From Hawksworthiomyces lignivorus (Eukaryota; Ascomycota; Sordariomycetes; Ophiostomatales; Ophiostomataceae): a stretch of 64,000 nt of DNA. The DNA lies in the NCBI GenBank assembly GCA_002917075.1, contig NTMA01000030.1, forward strand, positions 367,734 to 431,733, written 5' to 3'. The translations under genes were made by a program, and so were the position numbers. Numbering within the stretch: the first letter of the stretch is position 1; each line of letters starts with the position of its first letter. Positions 56,013-64,000 of the stretch are shown piece by piece. The notes under the pieces were generated by a model that searched no databases, had not been told where the DNA came from, and worked only from the letters and a program-made list of their open reading frames with translations.

Positions 56013-57064
56013 CGTATGTAGGAGCAGTACACTTCTAAGACTATTAGAGAAAGACCCCGTCTTTGCTTTCCTTTTTCATCTGAATTGTAGACCCCTTCTG
56101 CCCTTTTTGGCTTTCTTTTTCGCACCAGCTGACCGCCTATTTGTATGCATCGTGAACTGGACACACAAACATAAAAAGAAGAAACCTGCGACGATCCACT
56201 CTACGCATCGAAAGAGGGTCATCGCTGTCCTCCGGTTTTCATATGCTTGCTTGCTGCTTATTTTCTGCTAGGGAGAGGGACAGGCGAGGCATGGAGTAGT
56301 AGCACTTCATATACTCGTATACAGACGTATATGCTCAGAGAGCGCAAGGGTGCACACCTTTTTCTGTCGGTCTGCCGTGCTCTGCCGTGGGATTTCCGCC
56401 GCCACAACGTCAGTCCCCCCCCCCTCCCCTCTCTCGTTCCCTTCTTTTCCCAATGCTTTTATTAATTCTCGCACCGCTTCTTCCCTGACCTCCTGTGTTT
56501 TGTGTTCTCCTTTGATTTGTTTCTTCTGTCTTCTCTGTTGAACACGAGACATTCTGACGTGGAACTGTCGAACAGCACCGAGAGATACAAGAGGAGGAAG
56601 ACCCGCGAGTCAGAAAGAGCCGGAGAAAAGCCTAGAAGAGAGACGTTACGAGACCCTGGCCATTTACATCCCGCGCGCTGAGCAGTTCGCCTCCTCCTTC
56701 CCCCAACTGCGGCTCAGCCATGCTGGCACCCTGATCCCACTGAAAGCTGGCTGATGTTGTTCTTCTCATTGCGATTGCACCGCTGATCACCGACGCTCGT
56801 TTTCTTTTTTTTTTATTTGACGTCCGTGTTCAGGATTCGCCTCGTTGTCTGGCGAGTGTTTGCCTCCACAAGGAACCGCACACCAGAAACACCTGACACC
56901 TGAGCTACTCTACCGACGCCCTGGTACGAAGCTTTTAATTGAATTATACAGACGACCGACGTCTCAGCTTCGGACCCCCCCTTTGTCTTGTTGCTGTTCT
57001 GCACAACCTTCTCCAACCCTCACTTATACACAAATATAGAGAAACTTTCACCCCCTTTCAATCC

Positions 57065-59332
57065 ATGACAGGAACACAAGCGAAGCCGGGGCAGCCGACG
57101 GCTCGCCGCCGGTTTGCACCGGTCCCGATCGAAACAACGTTTGAGCGATACCGCCAGGTCGGCGGGCCTGCCCCGGAGCCAACGCCTTCTCCCTCACCGC
57201 GCACACCTTCCCCCCCTGCCAGCTTATTATGGGCTGGCGACAAGGACCGGAGGCGCGACACAGTGAAGGAGAAGCGGCGCTTTGCGCCGCAGCTGATCGA
57301 GTCTACTCGACGGTCTCGCCGGATAGGCGACGTTGGCCCCGCTACCAAGCCCATCGACAAGACGGACATCACGCCCTACCACAACCACATTTATGCTCCC
57401 AAGCACCGCAAAAAGCACCGGAAGGTGCAGTCCCTTGCCCGCCGGGAATCCTGCGACGACGAGACGGCCGGCCATGTGTTCGAGATGCTGGCTCGCGAGG
57501 CCGAGAAGCGGCTGCTCGAAGAGGCGGCGCTGGCCGCGTTTCCCAACAGCCGCGCACGTGCCGGCGGTGCCGAGCACTTTGCCATCCGCGAGGGTTCCGA
57601 AGACGACGACAGCAGCAGCACGCCCGGCACAAAAAGCCGCGAGCAGACGGTACCGGGTCTGCGTCCCCACATCCGGACGGGGCGGCGGTCGCGCCGGGAT
57701 TCCTTGACGGAAGATGTCGGGTGGGCGCTGCGCGAGATGCAGGAGCACCATGAGCAGCTGGTCAAGGCACGTGCTGCGTCGATTGTGTCGGGATCGCCGT
57801 ACATGGCCGCGGGAAGCGACGCCGCCGCGGGGTCCCCCGCGGCCGGCGCTAGTGCGGCTTCCTCTGGCGGCGCGGCCGACGCCGTGCACGCACCGACACA
57901 CGTGGACCGCATCTCGACGCTCGATCTCGACCGGATGAGCATGGAGAGCCCCCCCAGCGATCCGATCTGGACGACCACGGCGCGGCAGTCGACGCGAGGC
58001 TCGTCGACCATTCAACCCATCGGCGAGACGTTTATGCCGTTCATCCCGGAAGAGCCGCTGGTATTGCCCAGCGCTGCAGATGGCTATCGGGGAATTCCGT
58101 CGTATGCGCGGAAGCTCCGAGAAGCAGAGGGGGAGCTGGATGACGACCTGCTGGACGACGACGACGATTTTCTGAAGCAGAGTGCTGCGCCTCCGGGAAC
58201 CGCCGCGCCTATCGGCGAGACGGCTATGCCGCTGGTCCCTTCCGAATCCGGGGACAAGCCGGCGGCGGCAGCCACGCCGTACAGCGCAGCAGCGGCTGCG
58301 GGCCAGCTTCCGCTGGAGACGGGCTTCCGGGGGCGCAATGCCTATGCGGGGTACCGCAATCGTGACCTCTTTGCGTCGGAGCGCGACGTGAACCGGCTAC
58401 GGAAGCGGTCGCCGCCGATGCTGGGCAAGGACCTGGTGTTCCCCAAGTGCCAGTCGCCGAAGCAGACGAAGCTGGAGCCCGAATTCCTGTGGACCATCAA
58501 CGACTGCATGGACGAGTCGCACCGCGACACCAGCGGGGCGCACGGTCTGTGGCACGGGTTCTGCGCTGCGCAGAACAAGGGCCAAGCCATGGTGCCGATC
58601 GAGCGGGACGTGATGCTGGCGACGCCGTATCCGCCGAGCACACCTGGGGACCCGTTTGCGCACGCCTTCAGCCTGAGCGACCCCGGCACCGTCTATACGG
58701 AGCCGGCCAGCCTGCACGGCGACAAAGCAGAACTGGCGGCTACTGACCTGATGCACTCGATGACGACAAATAGCAGCGCCGGCTTGCACCCGGTGCAGCA
58801 GTACCAGCTGCAGCAGCAGAAGCTGGTGGCCACGGCTGCGGCGGAAGCGGCGGCGGATCCCAAGGGCCTGCACATGCTGTCGGGACTCGACGCGCGGCTG
58901 CGGCAGGAGAAGGCGACGGCAGAACTCGACGAGAAGATCGCGGCCGAGTTCACAGACCGGTTCGTGACGCAGGTATTCAACTACCTGTCGCTGGGGTACC
59001 CGGCGATGGCGCGGGCGTACGACGACGAGCTGTCCAAGATCTCGCGGATCTCCGTAGACGAACTGGAGCGGGAAGACGAGGACGCCAGCGGCGCCGGCGG
59101 GATGAACAATGCCAAGGGCCACATCTCGCTGGACGACGAGGACTCCAGCGACAGCGACGGCAGCAGCGGCGCGTCGTCGCCCAACTCGCTCAAGTACAAC
59201 CACGACAGCTGCCCGCGCTGGCGGGCGCTCAAGCTCTACATTTACGAGTGGGCCCGGCAGCATCCGGACCTGGACGGCATCAGCTCGCTGGCCTGGGGCA
59301 TGCGAGAACGGCGCGGCAGCTGGGGCGTGTAA
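57065..59332 (+). CDS. 755-residue fungal protein with paired RRFAP and PIGET motifs
   Basis: Intronless, 755 residues from the ATG at 57065. The frame is open back to 56939, but that extension reads as leader. I know no function. Two copies of a basic motif lie near the N-terminus: RRFAPVPIETTFERYR (15-30) and RRFAPQLIESTRRSRR (71-86). Two copies of another lie further on: PIGETFMPFIPEEP (318-331) and PIGETAMPLVPSES (382-395). A charged helix DVGWALREMQEHHEQLVK (217-234) and a C-terminal helical region follow, VTQVFNYLSLGYPAMARAYDDEL (634-656) and RWRALKLYIYEWARQHPD (718-735), which looks folded and conserved. Acidic Ser-Asp patches separate these parts. The shape fits a nuclear or scaffold protein of Pezizomycotina, but that is inference. 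It stands alone between two long gene-free regions. Confidence 0.8.
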   Translation: MTGTQAKPGQPTARRRFAPVPIETTFERYRQVGGPAPEPTPSPSPRTPSPPASLLWAGDKDRRRDTVKEKRRFAPQLIESTRRSRRIGDVGPATKPIDKTDITPYHNHIYAPKHRKKHRKVQSLARRESCDDETAGHVFEMLAREAEKRLLEEAALAAFPNSRARAGGAEHFAIREGSEDDDSSSTPGTKSREQTVPGLRPHIRTGRRSRRDSLTEDVGWALREMQEHHEQLVKARAASIVSGSPYMAAGSDAAAGSPAAGASAASSGGAADAVHAPTHVDRISTLDLDRMSMESPPSDPIWTTTARQSTRGSSTIQPIGETFMPFIPEEPLVLPSAADGYRGIPSYARKLREAEGELDDDLLDDDDDFLKQSAAPPGTAAPIGETAMPLVPSESGDKPAAAATPYSAAAAAGQLPLETGFRGRNAYAGYRNRDLFASERDVNRLRKRSPPMLGKDLVFPKCQSPKQTKLEPEFLWTINDCMDESHRDTSGAHGLWHGFCAAQNKGQAMVPIERDVMLATPYPPSTPGDPFAHAFSLSDPGTVYTEPASLHGDKAELAATDLMHSMTTNSSAGLHPVQQYQLQQQKLVATAAAEAAADPKGLHMLSGLDARLRQEKATAELDEKIAAEFTDRFVTQVFNYLSLGYPAMARAYDDELSKISRISVDELEREDEDASGAGGMNNAKGHISLDDEDSSDSDGSSGASSPNSLKYNHDSCPRWRALKLYIYEWARQHPDLDGISSLAWGMRERRGSWGV

Positions 59333-59489
59333 GAGAGGAAGAAGAGGAAAAGAACGCAGAGGGCCCTTTTGGGTTTTCTTCTTTTGCGAGCTCCTTTGTC
59401 ACTTCCATTTCGACTTCCATATTTTTGTTTTCTAATTCTGGTCTGATGGGCCCACATGACGACTGATGACAGACGCATTCTGGTTTATT

Positions 59490-59535
59490 CATTATTATTA
59501 TTATTATTATTTTTTTTTTTTTTTTTTTTTTTTTT
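59490..59535. repeat. ATT microsatellite plus 26-base T run
   Basis: About seven ATT units continue directly into a run of 26 T, about 160 nt after the 755-residue-protein stop codon. Confidence 0.85.
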
Positions 59536-60123
59536 GGGATTTGCTACATTTCCGAGGATTTCTATCGCGGCAGCATACTCTCGCCCCCCCATTGCTTTTT
59601 CAACTAATCTTCGTCTATATGGTATTGCGTTGACTTTTTGTTTATTTATTTCATATTGCATTGATTTCCGTGGTATTCCATGGGATTGGGGTTTCGGTAT
59701 ATTGCATCACAGACGAAGAGCTTCGAGGTCTTCAACACTCGATGCGGAAAACTGGGCCGTGGGGGAAGAGAGAAGAAGACGGGTGAATGATTTGCATCTA
59801 AGTTGTAATAGCAAGACTGAGCACACGAGGAGGACTATTTTGCTATGATGTGGGAATAAGGAGAACAAACAGAACTGGAGGCCAGGCAGCCGCGATAGGA
59901 ACATAAACACGTTACTGTACAGATAAGCCTACGACCAGGGGTGGTGTGCAAAATGGAGAAGGAAAAGCTTGTGGTGATGAGATTGCCCAAAGGTATTTCT
60001 TTTTCAAAAGTCAGAATCCGGGTAGACAAAAAAAAAAAGGCAATTCAATTCCTACTGTTTCAATCAAGACGAAGAAGAAAAAAGAAATGAATGTGAGAGG
60101 GCATACGCTCTCTGAGAAGCCAA

Positions 60124-60160
60124 GCAGACGACTGCAGACGACTGCAGACGACTGCAGACT
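60124..60160. repeat. Minisatellite, 10-bp unit GCAGACGACT
   Basis: Three perfect 10-bp copies and a partial fourth. Confidence 0.85.
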
Positions 60161-60385
60161 TTGCTCTGTGGCTCCTCGATGTGTGATACAGACGATAAGG
60201 AGGGGGGACGGCCAGTCTCTCGCTATTCTCACGGAAGATGCAACCATTCGCAGGCTGTTGCGAGTTCGGCATGGAGAGCCGCGTATCGTGGATACATAGG
60301 GGTGTGGCATGGGCCTTGCTGGTCTGCTATGCGCGGTGCGAATGCGCACGAGGAAGAAAGATACGAAACAGAGGCGGTGTGCGCT

Positions 60386-60467
60386 GCGTGTAGCTTGCGT
60401 AGCATGTGTAGCATGTGTAGCATGTGTAGCATGTTCAGCGTGTGTAGCATGTTCAGCGTGTGTAAGC
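60386..60467. repeat. Minisatellite, 9-bp unit ATGTGTAGC
   Basis: About nine tandem 9-bp units: three perfect ATGTGTAGC copies, with ATGTTCAGC and GTGTGTAGC variants alternating at the distal end. The minus strand would read as His-Ala-Thr repeats, but no gene is associated. Confidence 0.85.
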
Positions 60468-61516
60468 TGTGTGCACTCGTAGCCATCTGCAGCTGTGTTC
60501 GCCATGCCGCCGTGTCGCCGTGTAACCGTGTGGCTTTGCGTGCCCTGCAAAGCACGGTACATTCTGGTGCATACAATGGTAGGTTTGGGGATGCTTGGCA
60601 GCAGCTTCCTACTAAGCCCAGCAGCCCACCGAGTCCACCTTGCTCTAGGCATCCAATTTAAGGCAGTCCCCCCCCCAAGTACCAAGAAGCAAGCAGCTAC
60701 CCCAACTGACAACGCTAACAGGGCCACTCTTTCCCCCTTTTAGTGGGCTTCTAGCGTCTCAGGCCCAGCAAATTGCGCACTAAAGAGGAAGGATGTTACG
60801 CGTTCCAGCAGGGGGGGTTGCATACATATGCGTGCGTAGTGAATTATTAGTGTATGTACATCAGCGGATATGTGCGTAGGCGTGGGTAATTTTTTTATAC
60901 GAGGCGCAAGACGTCTAAAATTCAGACTATTACTATTATTTTACTATTTTTATTGCTATCTGTTTTGAGCGGCCACAACTACCACCCAGAACCACCAGCA
61001 GCGCCACCAGCAGAACCACAACCACAACCACAACCAATACATATCACAGTGGCTTTCTGGCTTCGTGTCTTATACCTGGCTGCCCGTTCCCCTCCTCAGC
61101 CAGCCTTCGGAGAAAACGCTGATACTTTTGACGATCTGCCTAATTTGCACAATCGATGGTGCTATCTGATCCTGGGCGGCACACGACTGGATCCTTGTTT
61201 CTTTTTGGCTGACGACACGCTGGTATTTTCCTTTTCCTGCGACCGGTGACGAACGACGGCCGACGGACAGTCTACCGGTGGTCTCTGCGACCTGCGATCA
61301 CGCGAACGACCAACGGCCGGCCAATTGACCACTTGGGGCTGAGGACTGGGTCAATCTCTTATCCCATTTTTGCTATCAGTCTTTCCGAAGCTCAGCCCTG
61401 CTCGACCCCGATCTTGACCTTGACCTCGACCTCGACCTCGACATCGGCCGGCGCCGCTCTCGCCCTCCATACGGGCCACTATCGCCTCACTCTAGCAGTC
61501 CCTCTCAATCTATACC

Positions 61517-63142
61517 ATGGCCACCATGGAGCAGTCCCCTCTCACACACCAGCCCCGACCGGAGGTCTTCCAACCCAAGATCGTCCAGCTCTACGACGAG
61601 CTCTTAGAGGTGCGAGATGCGCCCTGAGAATTCAGCTTCTGTTCTATTTTGTGTCTTGCCGCTAACTTTTTTTTTTTTTTTTTTTGCTTTGCGTGCCTGG
61701 TGTATAGGAGGACCACGATCTGACCGAAGGCTTCTGGGCCGAGTTCTTCCTTCTGCGGCCCAACCGCCGCGCGCTGCGCCAGCGCATCGACGCCCTGTCT
61801 GCGGGTGACCTGCTGGCACTAGAGCCGCAGACTCGGCAGCTGTTCTCGCGGGCAGTGGCCGTGCTGGTGGCGGGCAGCGGCAGTAGCAGCGGCGGCGGCG
61901 GCGCATCCACAAATGGCAGCGCGGGGGCGTCGCGGCGCAACGGGTCGGCGACGCCGACGGTAACCTCGCCGCGGACAAGAGCAGCAGCAGCAGCAGTGGT
62001 GGTCGGCGGGTCTAGGTCGCCGCCAGCGGCGGCGGCGCTGTCGCACTCCTCGACGTCGTCTCTGTCGTCGTCGGTCGCCTCCGCCTCTGCCGTTTCCGAC
62101 AGCGCCATCGAGGCGGCGCTGTCGACGCTGACGACGTTTCTGTCGGCAGCGCTGGCAAAAAAGTACACGAATCCGTCGTCGGACGTGATCGCGCTGCTGG
62201 CGGGGCTGGACCGCGTGGATGCGGTGATGGCCGATTTTGTGGGCGCGCTGGACCACCTGCTGCGCCATGGGCGCACGCGCGCGGTGCGGGCCTGCGTCGT
62301 CGACGCCGCCCTGGCCGTGACGGCCGGCGCGTACCAGACCACGCTGCTGACTTATTTTATCCAGCGGGACCTATTTCCGTCCATGATCCGGGTGCGTATC
62401 CTTTTTTTTTTTTTTTTTTTTTAAATTGTCTGGCTGTCTGCTGACATTCGCGGACACAGTTCATCCTCGACGCAGGATCGCCTGCGGCGGCGCGGCCGGC
62501 GTTCACGCTGGTGGGCCTGCTGGCCAACTACAACAAGTTTGAGTTCCAGAACCCGTACCAGCTGCGGCTCAACGACTTTGTCAACGAGGCGGCCATCCGA
62601 ACGATCCTGTGGAGCGTGGGCGACGCCTGCCGCAGCCTGCGCGGCGGGTACCTGGCGGTGCAGGACGACCTGCCAGTGGGCTGGACGCTGGCGAGCACGC
62701 TGGGCATGCTGGGGCTGGGCGGCGGCGGGGCCAAGGCGGCGGCCGCGCCGGCGCCCGACGAGGAGACGGCCAAGAAGCTGCTGGCGGCGCTGCCGGGCGA
62801 CGACGCCGCCGTGCTGCTGGCCACGTACGACTTTACGCACGCCAACAAGCTGTTCTGCGTCAACCTGGTGACGCTGGGGGCGCAGCCGGCGTCGACGTCG
62901 GCGGCGGGAGAGACAGCTGTGTCCGCTGCGGACGGCACGGCCGACGCTTCTTCGTCCGAGACGCCCTTTGCCAGCTTCCTCTCGCTGACGTCGTACCTGC
63001 TGCAGAACGCGTACCGCTCGCAGCGCACGACGCTGTACGCGCACCTGTGCCTGATGGTGCTGCGGCTGCTGGTGGAGGACCCGGCGCTGTGCAAGCGCAT
63101 GTGCAGCGGCGGCAGCAACACGAATCACAGCAGCGCGGGAGA

Positions 63143-63176
<34 letters not shown>

Positions 63177-64000
63177 GCCGTGGCGGTACGGCTGTGCCGG
63201 CAGCGGCCGCCGCACCTGCCTCTGGTCAAGGCGGGCCAGCGGCGGCCGCTGGCGGCGAGCATCCTGGACGCCATGGTGGACGGGGTGACGCACAACCTGC
63301 GGCGGCGGCTGGACGTGGGGCTGTACACGCTGTGCGTGGGGATCCAGCTGCGGCTGGTGGCCCACCTGGCGCGCGCGCGCACGCGGCTGGCCTACGCGCA
63401 CTGGGCGGACCTGTTCCGCGCGCTGCTGGCGCTGGTGCGGTTCCTGACGACGTACGCGGCGGACCTCAAGGGGCCGACCGGTTTTGGTGGTGGGGTGGGC
63501 GACGACCACCTGGCCACGCTGCTGGACCACGTCGTCAACCTGGTGGCGCTGGGCCTGTCGGCGGGCGAGGCGTTTCTGCCGGCGCCGGCCGCCTACGACG
63601 ACCTCTTCTACAAGGTGGTGGAGGCGGGCGACGTGCTGGAGCGGTTCCGCGACGCGTACGGCCTGGCGTCCCGCCCCACCAGCGGCATCGACACCCTGCT
63701 CAGCGTCAGCGCCCACTACAAGCAGATGCTCGCCGACGGCGTGCTGGCCAAGGGCGGGCGGCGGGTCAAGGCTGCGGCGGCGACATCCGGCGGCGCTGGC
63801 GGCGCGGCGTCCGCCCTGACCTCGCTGCAGGTGGCCGAGCTCATCAAGCAGGGCTACGAGACGCTCAGCATCCAGGCCAAGGAGGGGCTCGACAGCTGGG
63901 ACAAGTTCCGCGAGGCCGACGAGCGCGCCCTGCTCAAGAAGATGGCGCGCACGGCCGTGGCCGACGTGCGGCGCGCGGTCGAGGCGGCGGAGCAGCAGTA
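61517..64000 (+). CDS. ARMH3/DUF1741 armadillo-like protein (3' end outside window)
   Basis: Exons 61517-61609, 61708-62391 and 62460 onward, all phase 0, run off the window. The introns are 98 and 68 nt, and each carries a T run of about 20. The start MATMEQSPLTHQPRPEVFQPKIV is followed by DHDLTEGFWAEFFLLRPNRRAL and an Ala/Ser-rich insert, then TLLTYFIQRDLFPSM and VGLLANYNKFEFQNPYQLRLNDFVNE. This last block is diagnostic of the DUF1741/UPF0668 family (human ARMH3, formerly C10orf76). Human ARMH3 is a helical-repeat protein that recruits PI4KB at the Golgi. The fungal role is unproven. Later hydrophobic helices (TTLYAHLCLMVLRLLVEDP, LYTLCVGIQLRLVAHL) fit the helical-repeat fold. At least 770 residues lie in the window. 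A 431-codon antisense frame is a codon-bias shadow. Confidence 0.9.

Larger units (their letters stand above)
48252..57064. other. 8.8-kb gene-free region
   Basis: This is the longest stretch without a supported gene. 48.3-49.4 kb is purine-rich and is probably the promoter of the 1714-residue-protein gene. 49.4-56.2 kb has mixed composition with only short frames on both strands (for example 50206-50706 plus, 51165-51533 plus, 52857-53110 minus, 54338-54742 plus), none of a known family. It holds TACGGAGTA-type motifs at 50363-50371, 55931-55939 and 56005-56012, and a TTTTA repeat at 52374-52402. 56.2-57.06 kb is C/T-rich and probably belongs to the promoter and leader of the gene at 57065. 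Confidence 0.4.
59333..61516. other. 2.2-kb intergenic region with tandem repeats
   Basis: It holds the 3' flank of the 755-residue-protein gene, an ATT repeat running into 26 T, two minisatellites, and a C/T-rich stretch before the ARMH3-like start. Low-complexity CTCGAC and CCACAA short repeats occur near 61.0 and 61.4 kb. No gene is supported. Confidence 0.45.

Noticed and set aside
62421..63716. 431-codon minus-strand frame antisense to the ARMH3-like gene
   Set aside because: It is Arg/Gln/Val-rich shadow sequence of a GC-rich coding strand with no family signature.
1..64000. tRNA and 5S rRNA genes
   Set aside because: I looked for GGTTCRANYCC-type B boxes and 5S-like internal promoters on both strands by eye. 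The few partial hits (for example near 54.29 kb) lack acceptor-stem pairing.
1..64000. A secondary-metabolite cluster, phage-like, CRISPR or toxin-antitoxin system
   Set aside because: None of the required core genes (PKS, NRPS, terpene cyclase, cas genes, integrases) is present. The recognised genes are housekeeping genes.

Overview
This window is nuclear DNA from a filamentous ascomycete (Pezizomycotina, most likely Sordariomycetes). Three things point there. Introns are short (about 60-200 nt), with GTATGT/GTAAGT-type donors, CTAAC-like branch sites and CAG/TAG acceptors. Coding regions are GC-rich, while the intergenic DNA is rich in pyrimidine tracts and homopolymers. The recognisable proteins (Rxt3, Bdf1, a Utp12-domain protein, Btn1/CLN3, alkaline ceramidase, an ARMH3/DUF1741 protein, an SDHAF4-type factor) are typical of the group. 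I could not settle the order. I saw no tRNA, 5S rRNA, CRISPR array, intact transposon or secondary-metabolite cluster.

Layout. 0.5-5.8 kb: an Rxt3-family histone-deacetylase-complex subunit (+) tail to tail with an SDHAF4-type succinate dehydrogenase assembly factor (-). 5.8-11.8 kb: gene-poor. 11.8-13.7 kb: a three-exon protein kinase with an N-terminal FHA-like module. 13.7-21.7 kb: gene-poor, but with a probable chromodomain-gene relic near 15.0-15.5 kb and a probable small three-exon gene for a Cys4 zinc-binding protein near 20.2-20.6 kb. 21.7-22.6 kb: a single-pass membrane protein (-). 23.5-25.0 kb: Btn1 (-), which shares a 1.3-kb divergent promoter with an alkaline ceramidase (+, 26.4-27.4 kb). 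27.9-29.9 kb: a membrane-anchored protein with SGNH-hydrolase-like motifs (-). 34.1-37.4 kb: the double-bromodomain protein Bdf1 (-), divergent from a Utp12-domain ribosome-biogenesis protein (+, 40.6-42.1 kb). 42.9-48.3 kb: a 1714-residue low-complexity protein (-). 48.3-57.1 kb: the longest gene-free stretch. 57.1-59.3 kb: a 755-residue conserved-looking fungal protein (+). 61.5 kb to the window end: an ARMH3/DUF1741 protein (+), cut off by the window edge.

The genes are mainly housekeeping genes: chromatin (Rxt3, Bdf1), ribosome biogenesis (Utp12 protein), mitochondrial respiration (SDHAF4), vacuole and lipid homeostasis (Btn1, ceramidase) and Golgi function (ARMH3-like). They do not form an obvious cluster. 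The most interesting unexplained items are the small zinc-binding gene with two competing acceptor sites, the FHA-like kinase, the chromodomain relic, a cluster of four CACGTG boxes upstream of the Utp12 gene, a dispersed TACGGAGTA motif in intergenic DNA, and two large proteins of unknown function with internally repeated short motifs. All exon structures were read by eye and have no transcript support.
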